DNA from: Bemisia tabaci
Lineage: Eukaryota > Arthropoda > Insecta > Hemiptera > Aleyrodidae
Reading direction: 5' to 3'
Length of the DNA stretch: 64,000 bases
Assembly (NCBI RefSeq): GCF_918797505.1
Contig: NC_092798.1
Span: 6,151,501-6,215,500, forward strand
Numbering within the stretch: the stretch's first letter is position 1; every line of letters starts with the position of its first letter. Shown here one piece after another: positions 12,860-23,831 of this stretch. The notes beneath the pieces are model-generated. The model saw nothing but the letters and a program-made list of their open reading frames with translations, had not been told where the DNA came from and did not search any database. Made by a program: the position numbers and the translations under genes.

Positions 12860-13458
12860 TGCACGGAGAAAAAAACTTCGTGCGTGGGACCCGAAGTTCA
12901 GGTCATATGGATCTCTGAGGTTTTCGGATTGAACATCTGAACACTTTAGGTCCAGCTGCTGAGGTTTGGATCACACATCTGAAACTTCAGTTCTTACATC
13001 GTCACCTTCCGGGCAAAGTATCACAAGCGCCATACGACGTTTAAAAATTTCCGCCGCCATTTTATTGTTTTACAGAGAAATTTCTGGTTGAATTTGTCTG
13101 AAAATTTCACTGAATTTTATTGGCAACACAAAGAAAACTCAGTGAAAGTTTTGGACAGCTTCGTTGAACAATTTCTCTGTAAAAAAATAAAATGGCGGCG
13201 GAAATTTTTAAACGTCGCATGGCGCTTGTGATACTTTGCCCGGAAGGTGACGACATCTGAAGTACTTCGGTTTTCACATCCAAACAACTTCGGTTCTCAC
13301 ATCCGAAAAACTTCGGTTCTCGTAAGAGCTGGAGTTTCAGATGTGTGATCCGAACCTCGACAGCTAGACCTAATGTGTTCAGATGCTCAATCCGAAAACT
13401 TCAGAGGTCCATACGACCTAAACTTCGGGTCCCACGCACGAGGTTTCTTTTTCGTGTA
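12860..13458. mobile_element. Palindromic element family F (copy 2), split by element G
   Basis: GCACGGAGAAAAAAACTTCG...CTTCGGGTCCCACGCACGAGG around a nested insertion at 13000-13252. Confidence 0.78.
13000..13252. mobile_element. 253-bp TIR element G, nested in family F
   Basis: CGTCACCTTCCGGGCAAAGT mirrored by ACTTTGCCCGGAAGGTGACG, arms about 90 bp, 4-bp ACAT duplication at 12996-12999 and 13253-13256. Confidence 0.87.
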
Positions 13459-13702
13459 GGAAGAAAATTTCACGAGAAAACCAATGGAACCACTGCTAGA
13501 ACCTTAAAGTTTGGTTTAAACGGAGTTAAAAGCGTTTGAAGTTTCCAAATTTTGTCCGACCTCTCCTATTGACTCGATCCACCGTGCGGCATCGCGCGCG
13601 CCTTGATTTGTTTTCGACCATCTGATTCGAGACGGGACCGCAGACATCGGTGGTTTTGCGCTGCGGTGCAGAATTCGCAGGTGTTTGAAATTTGATGAAT
13701 TC
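13459..13702. other. No recognisable gene
   Basis: Nothing recognised. Confidence 0.4.
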
Positions 13703-13868
13703 CATCAGTGGCGAGACGATGATCGATGATCGACTTTTCCCCATTTGAAGCTACGGTACAGAATCGAGTAGCGAGGTGTTCGTTGCGAGCACCCTGTCTA
13801 ACGATCCTTTTCCATAGGTTTAGAAAGCAAATCAAAGATCGATGATTCGCAGATTACGCCAGGTCACT
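13703..13868. mobile_element. TIR element family I (copy 3, reverse)
   Basis: ATCAGTGGCGAGACGATGAT, CCCATTTGAAGCTACGGTA, CGTTGCGAGCACCCTG and CGATCCTTTTCCATAGGTTT in reverse family order, ending GGTCACTG. Confidence 0.65.
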
Positions 13869-14230
13869 GAATTCCGTCTACAGATGAGGCTATACGGAAT
13901 ACGGCAAAACGAGGTTTTCGTAAACCTCGAGAAGTAGCCTTAAGGGTATGCAATTTCCTAACACAATACATTTATCAAGTTCCTGGTTCGATTCTTCGTG
14001 TTTCTCGGTTTATTCCTTTGTCATTCCACCATTCCAATCTCCCAATCCAAATACTATTAAAAATGTGTGTTAGGAAGGAAGAGGTAAGGATAATGTAAGG
14101 ATTTTTTGGAACCGCCAAAGCAAAGGAATCTTCGGGACAGTAAGGAGGAAGTACTGAAAACGCAAACAATTTTAATAACCGGGTACCAGTGGACACCCTG
14201 CATTTTCTTTTTCGTATTTTTCTCCCTTCA
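13869..14230. other. No recognisable gene
   Basis: Nothing recognised. Confidence 0.4.
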
Positions 14231-14744
14231 ATGAAGATGTTGCATATGTGAGGAATTTGTGATTTGAGTTATGATTCTTATGTAAAAGTTCGCGAGAAAC
14301 ACGATGGTGCCATTGGTTTTCTCTAAAATTAACTCCCAAGCTCAAAAAAGCTCTCAAGTTGAGGCCAAAATGGAGGGGATATCTCAATTATCTCACGCTA
14401 TCCTGAGAGTCCACCTCTACATCAAGACAAACTCTCTATGCAAAGATAGGGAGCAAATACATTGACAGGGCTGCCACTTTATTTGGGGAATCTAAAACTG
14501 AAAACACGGCAACCTTGCTAATGCATTTTCTCCCTATGTTTGCATGGAGAGTTTGTCTTGATGTAGAGGTGGACTCTCAGGATAGCGTGGGATATCCCCC
14601 CCATTTCGGCCTCAACTTGAGAGCTTTCTTTGAGCTTGGGAGTTGATTTCAGAGAAAACCAGTGGCACCATCGTGTTTCTCGCGAACTTTTACACGGGAA
14701 TCTGTAGTCAAATCGCAAATTCCTCACACTTGCAACATCTCCAT
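14231..14744. mobile_element. Long-TIR element family B (copy 3)
   Basis: ATGAAGATGTTGCATATGTG...TTGCAACATCTCCAT, 514 bp, uninterrupted; centre GGGCTGCCACTTTATTTGGG. Confidence 0.87.
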
Positions 14745-15142
14745 TCCTTATGCGTCTACATCTAACACTTCCTAGGAGTCTGACGAGCTGAGTCTGTAAA
14801 ACCGAGGTCCATGAAGTATGTGAGCGCCCAGCGCTGAGTGAATTGTGGCCTCAGCCAACGATGTTGTACATATGCTCAGCGGGCGAACGCGAAAGTGGCC
14901 TGAAATTTCCACGCGAATGACAACGTAGCATATGGGCAAGAGCATAAATGAAACCGGGGACCATTATGAGAACCGCCGGGCAACTAAATCATACGCGAGC
15001 GTGCATTATCAATGAATCTTTTGTCTCTCTCTCCCCCCTCGCCCCTCCACCAACCCCCCGCTCGCCAGAGTGCCCACCGTCCGACTTCCGAACAAATCTC
15101 TTTGATTATGCTCCCGAAAAGGGGGCTTAAGGGAGCTCTACT
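14745..15142. other. No recognisable gene
   Basis: Nothing recognised. Confidence 0.4.
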
Positions 15143-15394
15143 CTGCCGCACTAAGGGAGAGCGCCGTATGTGCAGTCGGATGTTGTCAACTTTGTTCTTA
15201 AGAAATATTTATTTCTGAAGTTGGTTGTGAATGTCTTTCCTTGGAATTTTCAAATTATTTGGATCAAGTTAGGAACAAATTCTCTGACAAATTGCCCGAA
15301 AAATATTTACATATTCCCCCGAAAATTAGTGATTTTTGAGAGGAAATTTGGCAGCGTCTGAAGGCTCTTACGGTCTTCTTCCTCAGTATGGCAG
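15143..15394. mobile_element. ~250-bp TIR element family D (copy 1)
   Basis: CTGCCGCACTAAGGGAGAGC...CTTCTTCCTCAGTATGGCAG, interior GAAATTTGGCAGCGTCTGAAGG. Confidence 0.78.
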
Positions 15395-15567
15395 TTCGGT
15401 CCGCGGTTCGGAGGGTTGTTGTCGGATTCTGCTTTGCCTCTGCGGCCGTCCGCAGAAACACCGCCGTAGCTCCGATCGAGATTTAGCATTTCTTCCCCCA
15501 TACATGCTGTTGTATGTACTCCGAGAAATCTCGAATGCCATGATAATGCTTCAATTTGTGAGTTAGA

Positions 15568-16071
15568 ATGGAGATGTTGCATGTGTGAGAAATTTGTGAT
15601 TTGACTGTTGATTCTTTTGTAAAAGTTCGTGAGAAACACGATGGTGCCACTGGTTTTCTCTGAAATCAACTCCCAAGCTCAAAAAAGCTCTCAAGTTGAG
15701 GCCAAAGTGGAGGAGATATCCCACGCTATCCTGAGATTCCACCTCTACATCAAGACAAACTCTTAATGCGAAGATAGGGAGCAAATACATTAGCAGGGTT
15801 GCCGTGTTTTCAGTTTTGGAGTCCCCAAATAAAGTGGCAGCCCTGTCAAAGTATTTACTCCCTATCTTTGCATGGAGAGTTTGTCTTGATGTAGCAATTG
15901 AATTTCAGGATAGCGTGGGATATCTCCTCCATTTTGGTCTCCACTTGAGATCCTTTTTTGAGCTTGGGAGTTGATTTCAGAGAAAACCAGTGGCACCGCG
16001 TGTTTCTCGCGAACTTTTGCATAAGAATCAACAGTCAAATCGCAAATTCCTCACACATGCAACATCTCCAT
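15568..16071. mobile_element. Long-TIR element family B (copy 4)
   Basis: ATGGAGATGTTGCATGTGTG...ATGCAACATCTCCAT, 504 bp. Its central segment is inverted relative to copies 1-3 (AGCAGGGTTGCCGTGTTTTC first). Confidence 0.87.
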
Positions 16072-16175
16072 CATTAGCAATGTGCCATTCAGTTATTTTA
16101 GAATTAAGGAGAATAAATCCTTGTTGGTTTTTCGATTCAACATTTTATCTGGAAAAAGTGAAACGGAAAGAATCT

Positions 16176-16321
16176 AAATGGACTGCATTTTGCAATTTGG
16201 ACCTATAAATTCTGGCTCATCTGAAAAAACACTTATGTGCATAGGGAAACTAATGGCACATACGTTCTTTTTAAACCGGGCCGGAATTTATAGGTTCAAA
16301 TTGCAAAATGCAGTCCAAATG
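16176..16321. mobile_element. ~140-bp TIR element family H (copy 4)
   Basis: ATGGACTGCATTTTGCAATTTGG mirrored by TTCAAATTGCAAAATGCAGTCCA; arms about 35 bp. Confidence 0.82.
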
Positions 16322-18618
16322 GAGTTACGGTGTTTTTCCCGTGGGCGGAGGTGGCTTCACTCTGTGTTCGACTGCTTGAACGCCTTTGTGTGAAGGATGT
16401 TCAGTTAAGAATTTCGAGAAAAAGTGTGTGGTTTTTTTAAAAGAATATCTAAATGAAGAGAATATTAATGGTGCGCATAGAATATTATCGTGACAATGAC
16501 AATGAATCCGAATGGAACGGGGCTGTGGGCTGATTATTGAATTGAAATGGATAGACAAAGCTGTAGACAGAGAGAATGGAGTGATGCCATTGGTGAAAAC
16601 GGGTGCTTTTTACATGGTTTCATGCACGATCGATATCTAAAGTATACAACGTGCGAAAGGTTTAATACCTTCATTAGTAATAAATAACTAAAGTACATAG
16701 AAAATCGTTTTTACGATTATTATGTTGCAAATCTCTGCTCGTGTGGTATTTTGAGGGAGGTAACGAAGCAACATTGAAAGACGGTATTTCAAAACTCGGT
16801 AAGTGTCATCAGGTGATGCCAGGATTATGTCAGTGTTTCAATCGTTAAGCGCGAATCAAGTAGCCGGAGGAAATATAAATGTCTTTTAATGTAGACGAGG
16901 AAAAAATTCAATGAACATAGCCCAATAATAAGTCCGTGCGACGAGATCCCACCATGCTGTAATAGTAAGGAACCCTTCGAGCAACTATATTAACTCCTCG
17001 GAGCTCGGATTGCATAGCACGCTAATCGAAGGCGTTTCACGGTTTCAGAGTTATGTGTTTTCCAACGATTCCTCTTTGAGCTGGAGATGTTTGTAGTGAG
17101 TTCATGATGTTCCGTGTCTGATTGCTCTGCGGGCTGATTATTGAGATCGATAGACAGAACTATAGACAAAGGAGATAAAAGGAAAATCGAGCGATCCTCC
17201 TAGTTAAAGCGGGTGGTTTAGTTATGGATTAAGGAGGAAAATAACAGGAAAAATTAAGGAAGTTTTTTTTTTACCAATTAGGGCACTAAACAGTATTCTA
17301 ACCTGAAATATTGTAAATATGCTCTTCATAAATTAGACAAATTTCGAAGAGAGTTTTCAAGCGTTATGTTGTCTATTTTTTGTATAAAAAGTAAAATATA
17401 AGAGGAAATTACAAAATAGTGAAATGCAATTAGGCCGATTGTGATTGAGTCCATCCGATTGGCGGAAAATGACCTTAGAATAAAGCAATTAAGATGAGCA
17501 ACATTAACTTCTGGAGTAAAAGCAATAAATTAACGCAAATGAATCGATGTCGGTTTACTTGAATAAACAGCCAATATTTACTCAGGAAATTTTTCAAAAT
17601 AAATGTATCGTTTCCTCTTTTCTCCCTCACATATTCATTATTCATGTGGTGAAATAATTTTTCACCGGCCCGTCGGGTTGTAAAGTCCATTCTGGCTCTT
17701 TTTCAAAATTCGTTAATCCCACGGATTCCATGTTAGCTTGCGCTTGGACTAAAGTATTTTTACTCCTCACAATTTATTTCATTAGTTTATTGACCAACCT
17801 CCCCCCTCCCACACTCACACACATAGGCACACAGATAGGGGCGTTAATTCACTAGCCGATCGAGCCCTTTTCAGAAATAATCCCCCTCCCCTCGAACCTC
17901 CCTATACATAAGCGATCGCTCCGCGGGGAGGCTGTCGTTTTTCGCGATGAATCGATTGACCCGCCACATGAACTCATGGGATAGGATCGATAATCGATAA
18001 TAATTAATAATCGATTCTTTACTATAGATTAGAATGGAGAAATATCGATTGTCTATGATTCAAATCAAACACGCGCACCACGCGATGAGCCCTAGAATAT
18101 AAGGGCTCTTACGAGGCTTAAGGCTCATGAGCGAAACAGAGTTCGAACATGGACCGGCTCAGGTGAAGACAGGTGCGGCGCATTCCGGAGCAAGGTTGCC
18201 AGATTTCGTGGTAAAATGCGGATATTTAAATGCGTTTGGATGGGGGGATTTTCCGATATCCCTTGGCAACCTCTCGGAGGTGAAATTGTGAACATATTTT
18301 ATTTACTCGCATGAATAATTCACGACGGAATATACTCACGTGGAGGCGTAGTAAAAACGAATGAGAAAATTATTCAGCCGTAATTACTCAACGGAACTCG
18401 AAGAGGGCGGCTAACTTTGCTTCCTATCGATCCGGCGCGTTGAGAGGATGGTTACCCGCGTTATATGTTAAGTTATGTGTCCACCTTGTTATGTTAAGTT
18501 ATTTACAAGAGATTCAAAGGACCGAATCTCGTAGTCTTATTCGAACATCTATTACTTACCGAAGCTTTTTAGCCGTATTCGCGCCCGGTTTATACCGTCT
18601 TTTACCACTGAATCGCCT
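16322..18618. other. Gene-free; two solo ends of family C and a family I relic
   Basis: GTGGGCTGATTATTGAATTG at about 16526 and GCGGGCTGATTATTGAGATC at 17129 are single ends of family C. A family I relic (AATCGATTGACCCGCCACAT...) lies at about 17950-18065. No gene recognised. Confidence 0.5.
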
Positions 18619-18887
18619 GCGGGCTGATTATTGAAATCGATAGACAAAGCTATAGACAAAGAAGACATAGGGGCTATGGTGCGATCTTATTGGTTGAAAT
18701 GAGTGGTTCTTATAGGGAGGAAATGATGGACTAACTGTCGGGTTTCTCGTGGGTTGCCGTTAGTTATAGTCTATTAGCTACTGCCTTTGTCCATTGCAAC
18801 CACCAGCTTCCACCAATAGGTTCCTTCCATATCCCTTTTGTCATCTTTGTCTATAGCTTTGTCTGCCAATTTCAGTAATCGGCCCGC
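18619..18887. mobile_element. ~270-bp TIR element family C (copy 2)
   Basis: GCGGGCTGATTATTGAAATC...GATAGACAAAGCTATAGAC mirrored by GTCTATAGCTTTGTCTGCC...AATCGGCCCGC. Confidence 0.83.
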
Positions 18888-19117
18888 TGGCAGCCATAGG
18901 TGGATCCCTGGGGAGGGGGGCTTGGGGCCTAGCCCTCCCCCCTACCGTTCGCCCGAAAAAAGGAGGAATAAAAAGGGAAGGAAGGAAGAAGAAGGAAGGA
19001 CGCTGCAACCTACGCATGTAACACTTTTGTGATATAGGTCCCTATCCTTTAACACGGGAAAAGAAAATGACGCAATTTAAAAACGACCCCCTATAAACAT
19101 TCTCGGTCATCTTATTT

Positions 19118-19346
19118 CACTGGAAACAAAAAAACACATTGGATTCAGAGTTCAGACTCTTGAAAACATTGACAAGAAAAATGACTCTTGATTCAATCAG
19201 ATTTGAGCTTAAATCAAATGGAAATCCGCTCAAATTAAGAGGCTTGGTTCTTGATTTAAGCTTACATCTAATTGAATCAAGAGTATTTTTTCTTGTCGAC
19301 GTTTTTAAGAGTCTGGACTCTAGATCCAATGTGTCTTTTTCCAGTG
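19118..19346. mobile_element. ~230-bp palindromic element family E (copy 1)
   Basis: CACTGGAAACAAAAAAACAC, then ATTGGATTCAGAGTTCAGAC on the left is mirrored by GTCTGGACTCTAGATCCAAT...TCCAGTG. The almost complete palindrome explains similar frames on both strands. Confidence 0.87.
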
Positions 19347-20362
19347 TTGTTTAATACTGGAAACTGAAGAATGGCAGTGTCATTTTTGTTTTTTTAGAAG
19401 GCTGGCAGCTCTTCTAACGAGCTCCATTGGGGAGCTGGGGGTTGTACAAGTTCCATTTTTCAGCATGTCCGTACTCTTCCTATATAGGCACTCTATTTTA
19501 AAATATGTTTAAACGGAGGAACAACAGTATTACCAACTTTAAAGAATCTAATCGCTCTCGTATGCTACACGCGGCCACCGGGGCACCTTCGGATACAAAT
19601 CCGAATCCGGTACAGCGAGTAATTTAATTAGATGGATGAAAATAAATCCCAGCCCGGAAATAGGGCCTCGCCACTTTGTGGCTCTTTCAAATTAAAAGAA
19701 AATAAACGGAGGATTTAATAAGTAACTCGATTTACTTAGTCTTGCAAAGAGACAACTTTCCAGTTCAACCTCCAAGTTTTTGTCCCGCAACGCCTTTCAA
19801 CCTCTCCGGCGATCCGAGAAACTTTCAACTTTCAGTCGGCAGCAGCGGCTCCTCTTAGAGCCTTTCTTCTTTTTATTGGACACGGGAATGCAGTTAGAGC
19901 GGAAGGATTAAATATTTCAGGGGGATTCAAAACATGCAAATGAATTTAACTGATAAAAAACGAGCTTTGTAGGGTTAGTATTTCTGAATACTCTCTGCTG
20001 TTTTCCAATATCCTTCCGCGAATTGAAAAAAGGAAAACGTGGCGCGGCTGAGAAGTAAATGAATAAGCTCATCGCTTTATAAAAAAAGACATTCGGCAAA
20101 AACTGAACAAATTCTTAAAGTAGAAAATCTTATGGCCGCATATGTACTTGTTCCTCAAACAGCTGCTCCTTTTTCGATGCGGGAGTCCCCAACGGAATTA
20201 AATGAGAAAAATACTTACTATTAAAATTAAACCAACCTAAAAAGATGAAGGATATCCAGGAAGGAGAGCGCACGGCGGCGCACGTCTATCAACTATTTTA
20301 ACCCTCCGGAGCTCGGGTTGCGTAAGCAAAGAATTGAAGGGGTTTTGAGAGGCTCAAAAATG
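19347..20362. other. No recognisable gene
   Basis: Nothing recognised. Confidence 0.4.
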
Positions 20363-20615
20363 CTGCCGTGCTAAGAAAAAACGCCGTATGAGCCTTTAGA
20401 CGTTGCCGGATTGCCTTTACTGATAACCGAATTTACTAGAAAAATTTTGAATTTTTTTTTTGGAAATTTTCAGATAATTTTATTTGCAACTTGATCTAAC
20501 AAATCCGAAAATTTCACGGATAAATTTGCATAACCATCCTCAAAAATACATGTTTTATTCGGTAAAATTTGGCAACTCTTCTGTGTTCATATGACATTTT
20601 TCCTTAGAACGGCAG
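20363..20615. mobile_element. ~250-bp TIR element family D (copy 2)
   Basis: CTGCCGTGCTAAGAAAAAACGCCGTATGAG...CATATGACATTTTTCCTTAGAACGGCAG. Confidence 0.82.
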
Positions 20616-21192
20616 ACAGATACTACGCACGGGCCGCATTCATAGTTGTCTCTTTCTCATTCAACAGCTCTTTCCCTAGGAGGTCCCGAATAACGCACGG
20701 CGCACGTCCAGCAACTATTTTAACTCTCCGGAGCTCGGGTTGCATAACCGATGGATTGTGAAGGAACTTCGAGAGGCTTGCGCGACCTTCAGAGAGACTC
20801 GACAGTGATAAAATGTACGGACCACACTCATAATCGTTCCTCACTTTAACAGTTATTCCCTTAAATGCTCCGTTGATTTACACGTGATTCAGGGGGATTC
20901 GAGCGCATTATACGCCGTTTCTACCAACAACAGACTGGCGGTCTCACATAGTAACAACATGTAACCGAAAATTTGTGTTAGTATGGGCAGTAGAGCATCG
21001 AGTACCTAATCGTTAACCTAATCGAGTCGTCAGCACTTTTCGGTTACTCTTTCTCTGGACACATTTACCAAATCTTTGAGTCGCTATAACCAAAGATTCG
21101 ACCCGAAAATTTGCAACCCCGTTAAAAACCAGACGCAAACCGCCGGGCTAGGACTCAACCTGGATCTCGTTAGTGATCGCTCCATGTGCTAG
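20616..21192. other. No recognisable gene
   Basis: ACTCTCCGGAGCTCGGGTTGC at 20724 repeats a sequence at 20302; otherwise nothing recognised. Confidence 0.4.
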
Positions 21193-21345
21193 CCAGTTGC
21201 GTGGCGTGCTTTGCGATAGATCGATCAATTTACCATTTAAACCTATTGAAATAGATCGATAACAGGGTTTTCGCAACGAACGGCTTAATAATCGATTCCT
21301 TACCATGGCTTCAAATAGGGAAATATCGATAATCGATCATTCCCG
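21193..21345. mobile_element. TIR element family I (copy 4)
   Basis: CAGTTGCGTGGCGTGCTTTG, CGATAGATCGATCAATTTACC, AGATCGATAACAGGG and TTAATAATCGATTCCTTACC in family order. Confidence 0.68.
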
Positions 21346-22080
21346 CTCCGCCATTGGCGCTAGCCGCGAGTGGCAACCTCTGAGCAACATCAAAAGGAAT
21401 AAGAGTAAATTGATTCTAGGGCATTTCGTCAATGATTTTTTGTCCGTGCATCTGTTTTTCAGTAGTTTACGTCCACGCGTTTTTTCGGAAGGGGAGTTTA
21501 AGTCCACTTACTACTTGAGACCCAAAGTTAATTGGTCCACATGTAAATACAAACGACATTATTTACGACGTTTTTGGATGAAAATGTTTAATGTCTTGGA
21601 AGAATGAGGGTTTGCTTGTTTTTTTTTTTTTTTTTGTTTGCTCCAACGGAAAAAAATGTACAATTGAGATTTTTGGTAAAAATGAGGGAGCGTCATTTCC
21701 TTGAGAAAAAATTCACTAAAACTCTTTACACCTCTTTGGTGCAACAGGACTTAATTATCTTTCAAGAAAATCCCATATTTTTATACCTGAACTGGAAAAC
21801 CTTTTGATTTGCCTCAGCTAATGGATCTCTTATTTTTCCTGTGCATGATAACTTCGCTTCGGCACTGGTTTGCCGCAGCGCTTAGAGCTATTATTTCGCC
21901 ACGGATATGTTGCACAGTATCGTATGAGACCGACGGCACGCCGAAGTGTCATGATTGATGGCATCTTTAAAAAGCACGAAGTATCCTCGCAAATTAAATC
22001 GAGTGACGACAACAAAAAGAGAGCAGTAGTCGAAAACTTACTGTCCTAGTATCTGTATTTAATAACGTTTAGTATGACTA
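21346..22080. other. No recognisable gene
   Basis: A T18 run near 21619. No gene. Confidence 0.4.
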
Positions 22081-22083
22081 GCT

Positions 22084-22200
22084 GCTTCAGCTCGCTACGC
22101 TCGCTTGCGCCGCTAGCCGGGGGCAAGCCCCCTGGACCCCCAGTTACTCGCTCCGCGAGTAACTGTTGGCTCGCTTCGCGAGCCAAATTTTGCCACTAAC
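22084..22200. repeat. Cluster of GC-rich perfect hairpins
   Basis: GGGGGC-AA-GCCCCC (22118), CAGTTACTCGC-TCC-GCGAGTAACTG (22140-22164) and TTGGCTCGC-TTC-GCGAGCCAA (22165-22187) follow one another within 120 bp of AT-rich DNA, about 190 bp before the element's left target site. Confidence 0.8.
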
Positions 22201-22369
22201 AGTGCTTAGAGGACTTCCTGGAGGCAAAATGATAAATTCAAAAACAAAGAATAGGAAACTAAAAATTACCTACTTTAAGAAAAAGAAACAACCTTGAAAA
22301 ATAAATAACACTCCTGGAAAAGAAAATCAGAACACTTTTTGAAAATGTAACGGTGCGAAAGGGTGAAGA

Positions 22370-22375
22370 TAAATC
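22370..22375. repeat. Left 6-bp target-site duplication (TAAATC)
   Basis: TAAATC lies immediately before the left terminus and recurs immediately after the right terminus. Bases outside the six do not extend the match, so the duplication is exactly 6 bp, the Polinton value. The empty site would read through a single TAAATC. Confidence 0.85.
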
Positions 22376-22572
22376 AGTAGAATGTTTTTTTACTCACATA
22401 GTGTAAAATAAACCAAACGAACTGCATGGATGTACATTCCATTCCTCCTATCACACACACACACAAAATTACGTCGCATATTGACTATCACGAATCGCAT
22501 CTGATCATTTGTAGCTACTCATTTCACATCTAAATATTGAATACAAATGATTTACTTACCCACGAAGATTGG

Positions 22573-23140
22573 AGCACGGTTTCGCTGTTGTTACAGCTCA
22601 TCAGGTGAACTTAACCCATAATCACATTGTATTATCGGTAGTGCCACGACCGTCTTTAACCTACTTTACCAACATTATAGGAAGGAGGTTTCACTGTTGT
22701 TACAGCTCATCAGGTGGACTTAATCACAATAAGATAGTACCACAACCATTTTATAAATACAGCTCACCGATTCTCACAATATAATGTGACTACTTTCTTG
22801 TGAATTGAAGCGATTGCAACATGGTTTCGTTGTTGTTACAACTCATCAGGCGAACTCAACCGATAAATACATTATAGGTAGTACCACAACCATGTTACGA
22901 AAACTATGTGTCTGAGGTTTCACTGTTATTACAGCTCATCAGGTGGACTTAATCAAAATAGGATAGTACCACAACCATTCGTTAAATAAAGCTTACCGAA
23001 AATTCCGATTCTCACGAGACACTTCTTATGAATTGAAGTGATTGAAGCACGGTTTCGCTGTTGTTACAGCTCATCAGGTGAACTCAACCGATAATTACAC
23101 AGTATTATCGGTAGTACCACGACCGGCTTTAACCGATCAT
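22573..23140. repeat. Five degenerate subterminal repeats (left end)
   Basis: The motif GTTACAGCTCATCAGGTG, usually preceded by GGTTTCGCTGTT, recurs five times about 95-135 bp apart, each followed by a degenerate GGTAGTACCACGACCG-like box. The array sits between the terminus and the membrane-protein gene. Subterminal arrays in linear protein-primed genomes may be origin or packaging elements; that role is inferred. Confidence 0.8.
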
Positions 23141-23243
23141 AAAAAAAAAAAAAAAAAAATTAAAAAATAATAATGAATGCCTATTGAAGTTCTTTTTAAT
23201 AATCAACATATATCACACAATTACATTACAATAAATTTATGCA

Positions 23244-23831
23244 TTAGACAGGACTTGAAGTATGACGCTGGCATTTAAAATGATTACCGAACTGTACATG
23301 GTAGATGCAGACCAATATGAACATTATTGTAACAACAACACCCAAAGAAATGAATACAAATTTAAACAGCAATTTAAAAACGATAAATATTTTAACCAAT
23401 ATACCAACATTTTCTTCTTCCAGCGCATTTGTTGCCAGATTTAAATTAACAAAGAAAACAAGGAATTCGTTTTCTCTTGAATTCTCTACGGTAGTATTTA
23501 TCTTGCATAATTCCTCACCATCCAAAATAACAAGTTTTACATATTCCGCGACAGCGTCTTGAGTTTTATTCGAACTGCAATTTTTTAATGCCTCAAATGT
23601 ATCGCAAGAATGCTTTCCTACTCTTTTAAAACGAACATCTTGAACCCACTCCTTAATGCTGCTGTCGCTGATATTACTATTCTCATTACAAGATATAAAA
23701 TGTAACACAGTTGATACCGCAAAAATATCCTCCTCATCCGTCACATTAAAGAAGTTTTCCAACAATCCATGACAACATAAGAATAATGTAGAGAGAAATA
23801 TCAAATCTCTAAATGATTTGCTGGGATCCAT
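23244..23831 (-). CDS. Putative type I membrane glycoprotein (left copy)
   Basis: 195 codons, not recognised as a named family. Visible: a hydrophobic N-terminal segment (about residues 9-23) that looks like a signal peptide, several N-x-S/T sequons (NVT, NIS, NCS, NKT, NTT), scattered cysteines, a long hydrophobic segment (about 142-178) and a short basic tail. It would sit in the ER or plasma membrane with the glycosylated part outside. The start overlaps the integrase 3' end by 31 nt in another frame, so it belongs to the same transcription block. It is the last gene before the subterminal repeats. It could be an envelope, exit or host-interaction protein; function is inferred only from topology. 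Confidence 0.75.
   Translation of the reverse strand: MDPSKSFRDLIFLSTLFLCCHGLLENFFNVTDEEDIFAVSTVLHFISCNENSNISDSSIKEWVQDVRFKRVGKHSCDTFEALKNCSSNKTQDAVAEYVKLVILDGEELCKINTTVENSRENEFLVFFVNLNLATNALEEENVGILVKIFIVFKLLFKFVFISLGVVVTIMFILVCIYHVQFGNHFKCQRHTSSPV

Noticed and set aside
12299..12940. GC-rich overlapping frames on both strands (118-180 codons)
   Set aside because: Compositional openness across several frames; part lies in TIR elements; no recognisable domain.
19117..19354. Paired 70-codon frames on both strands
   Set aside because: Consequence of the nearly perfect palindrome of family E.
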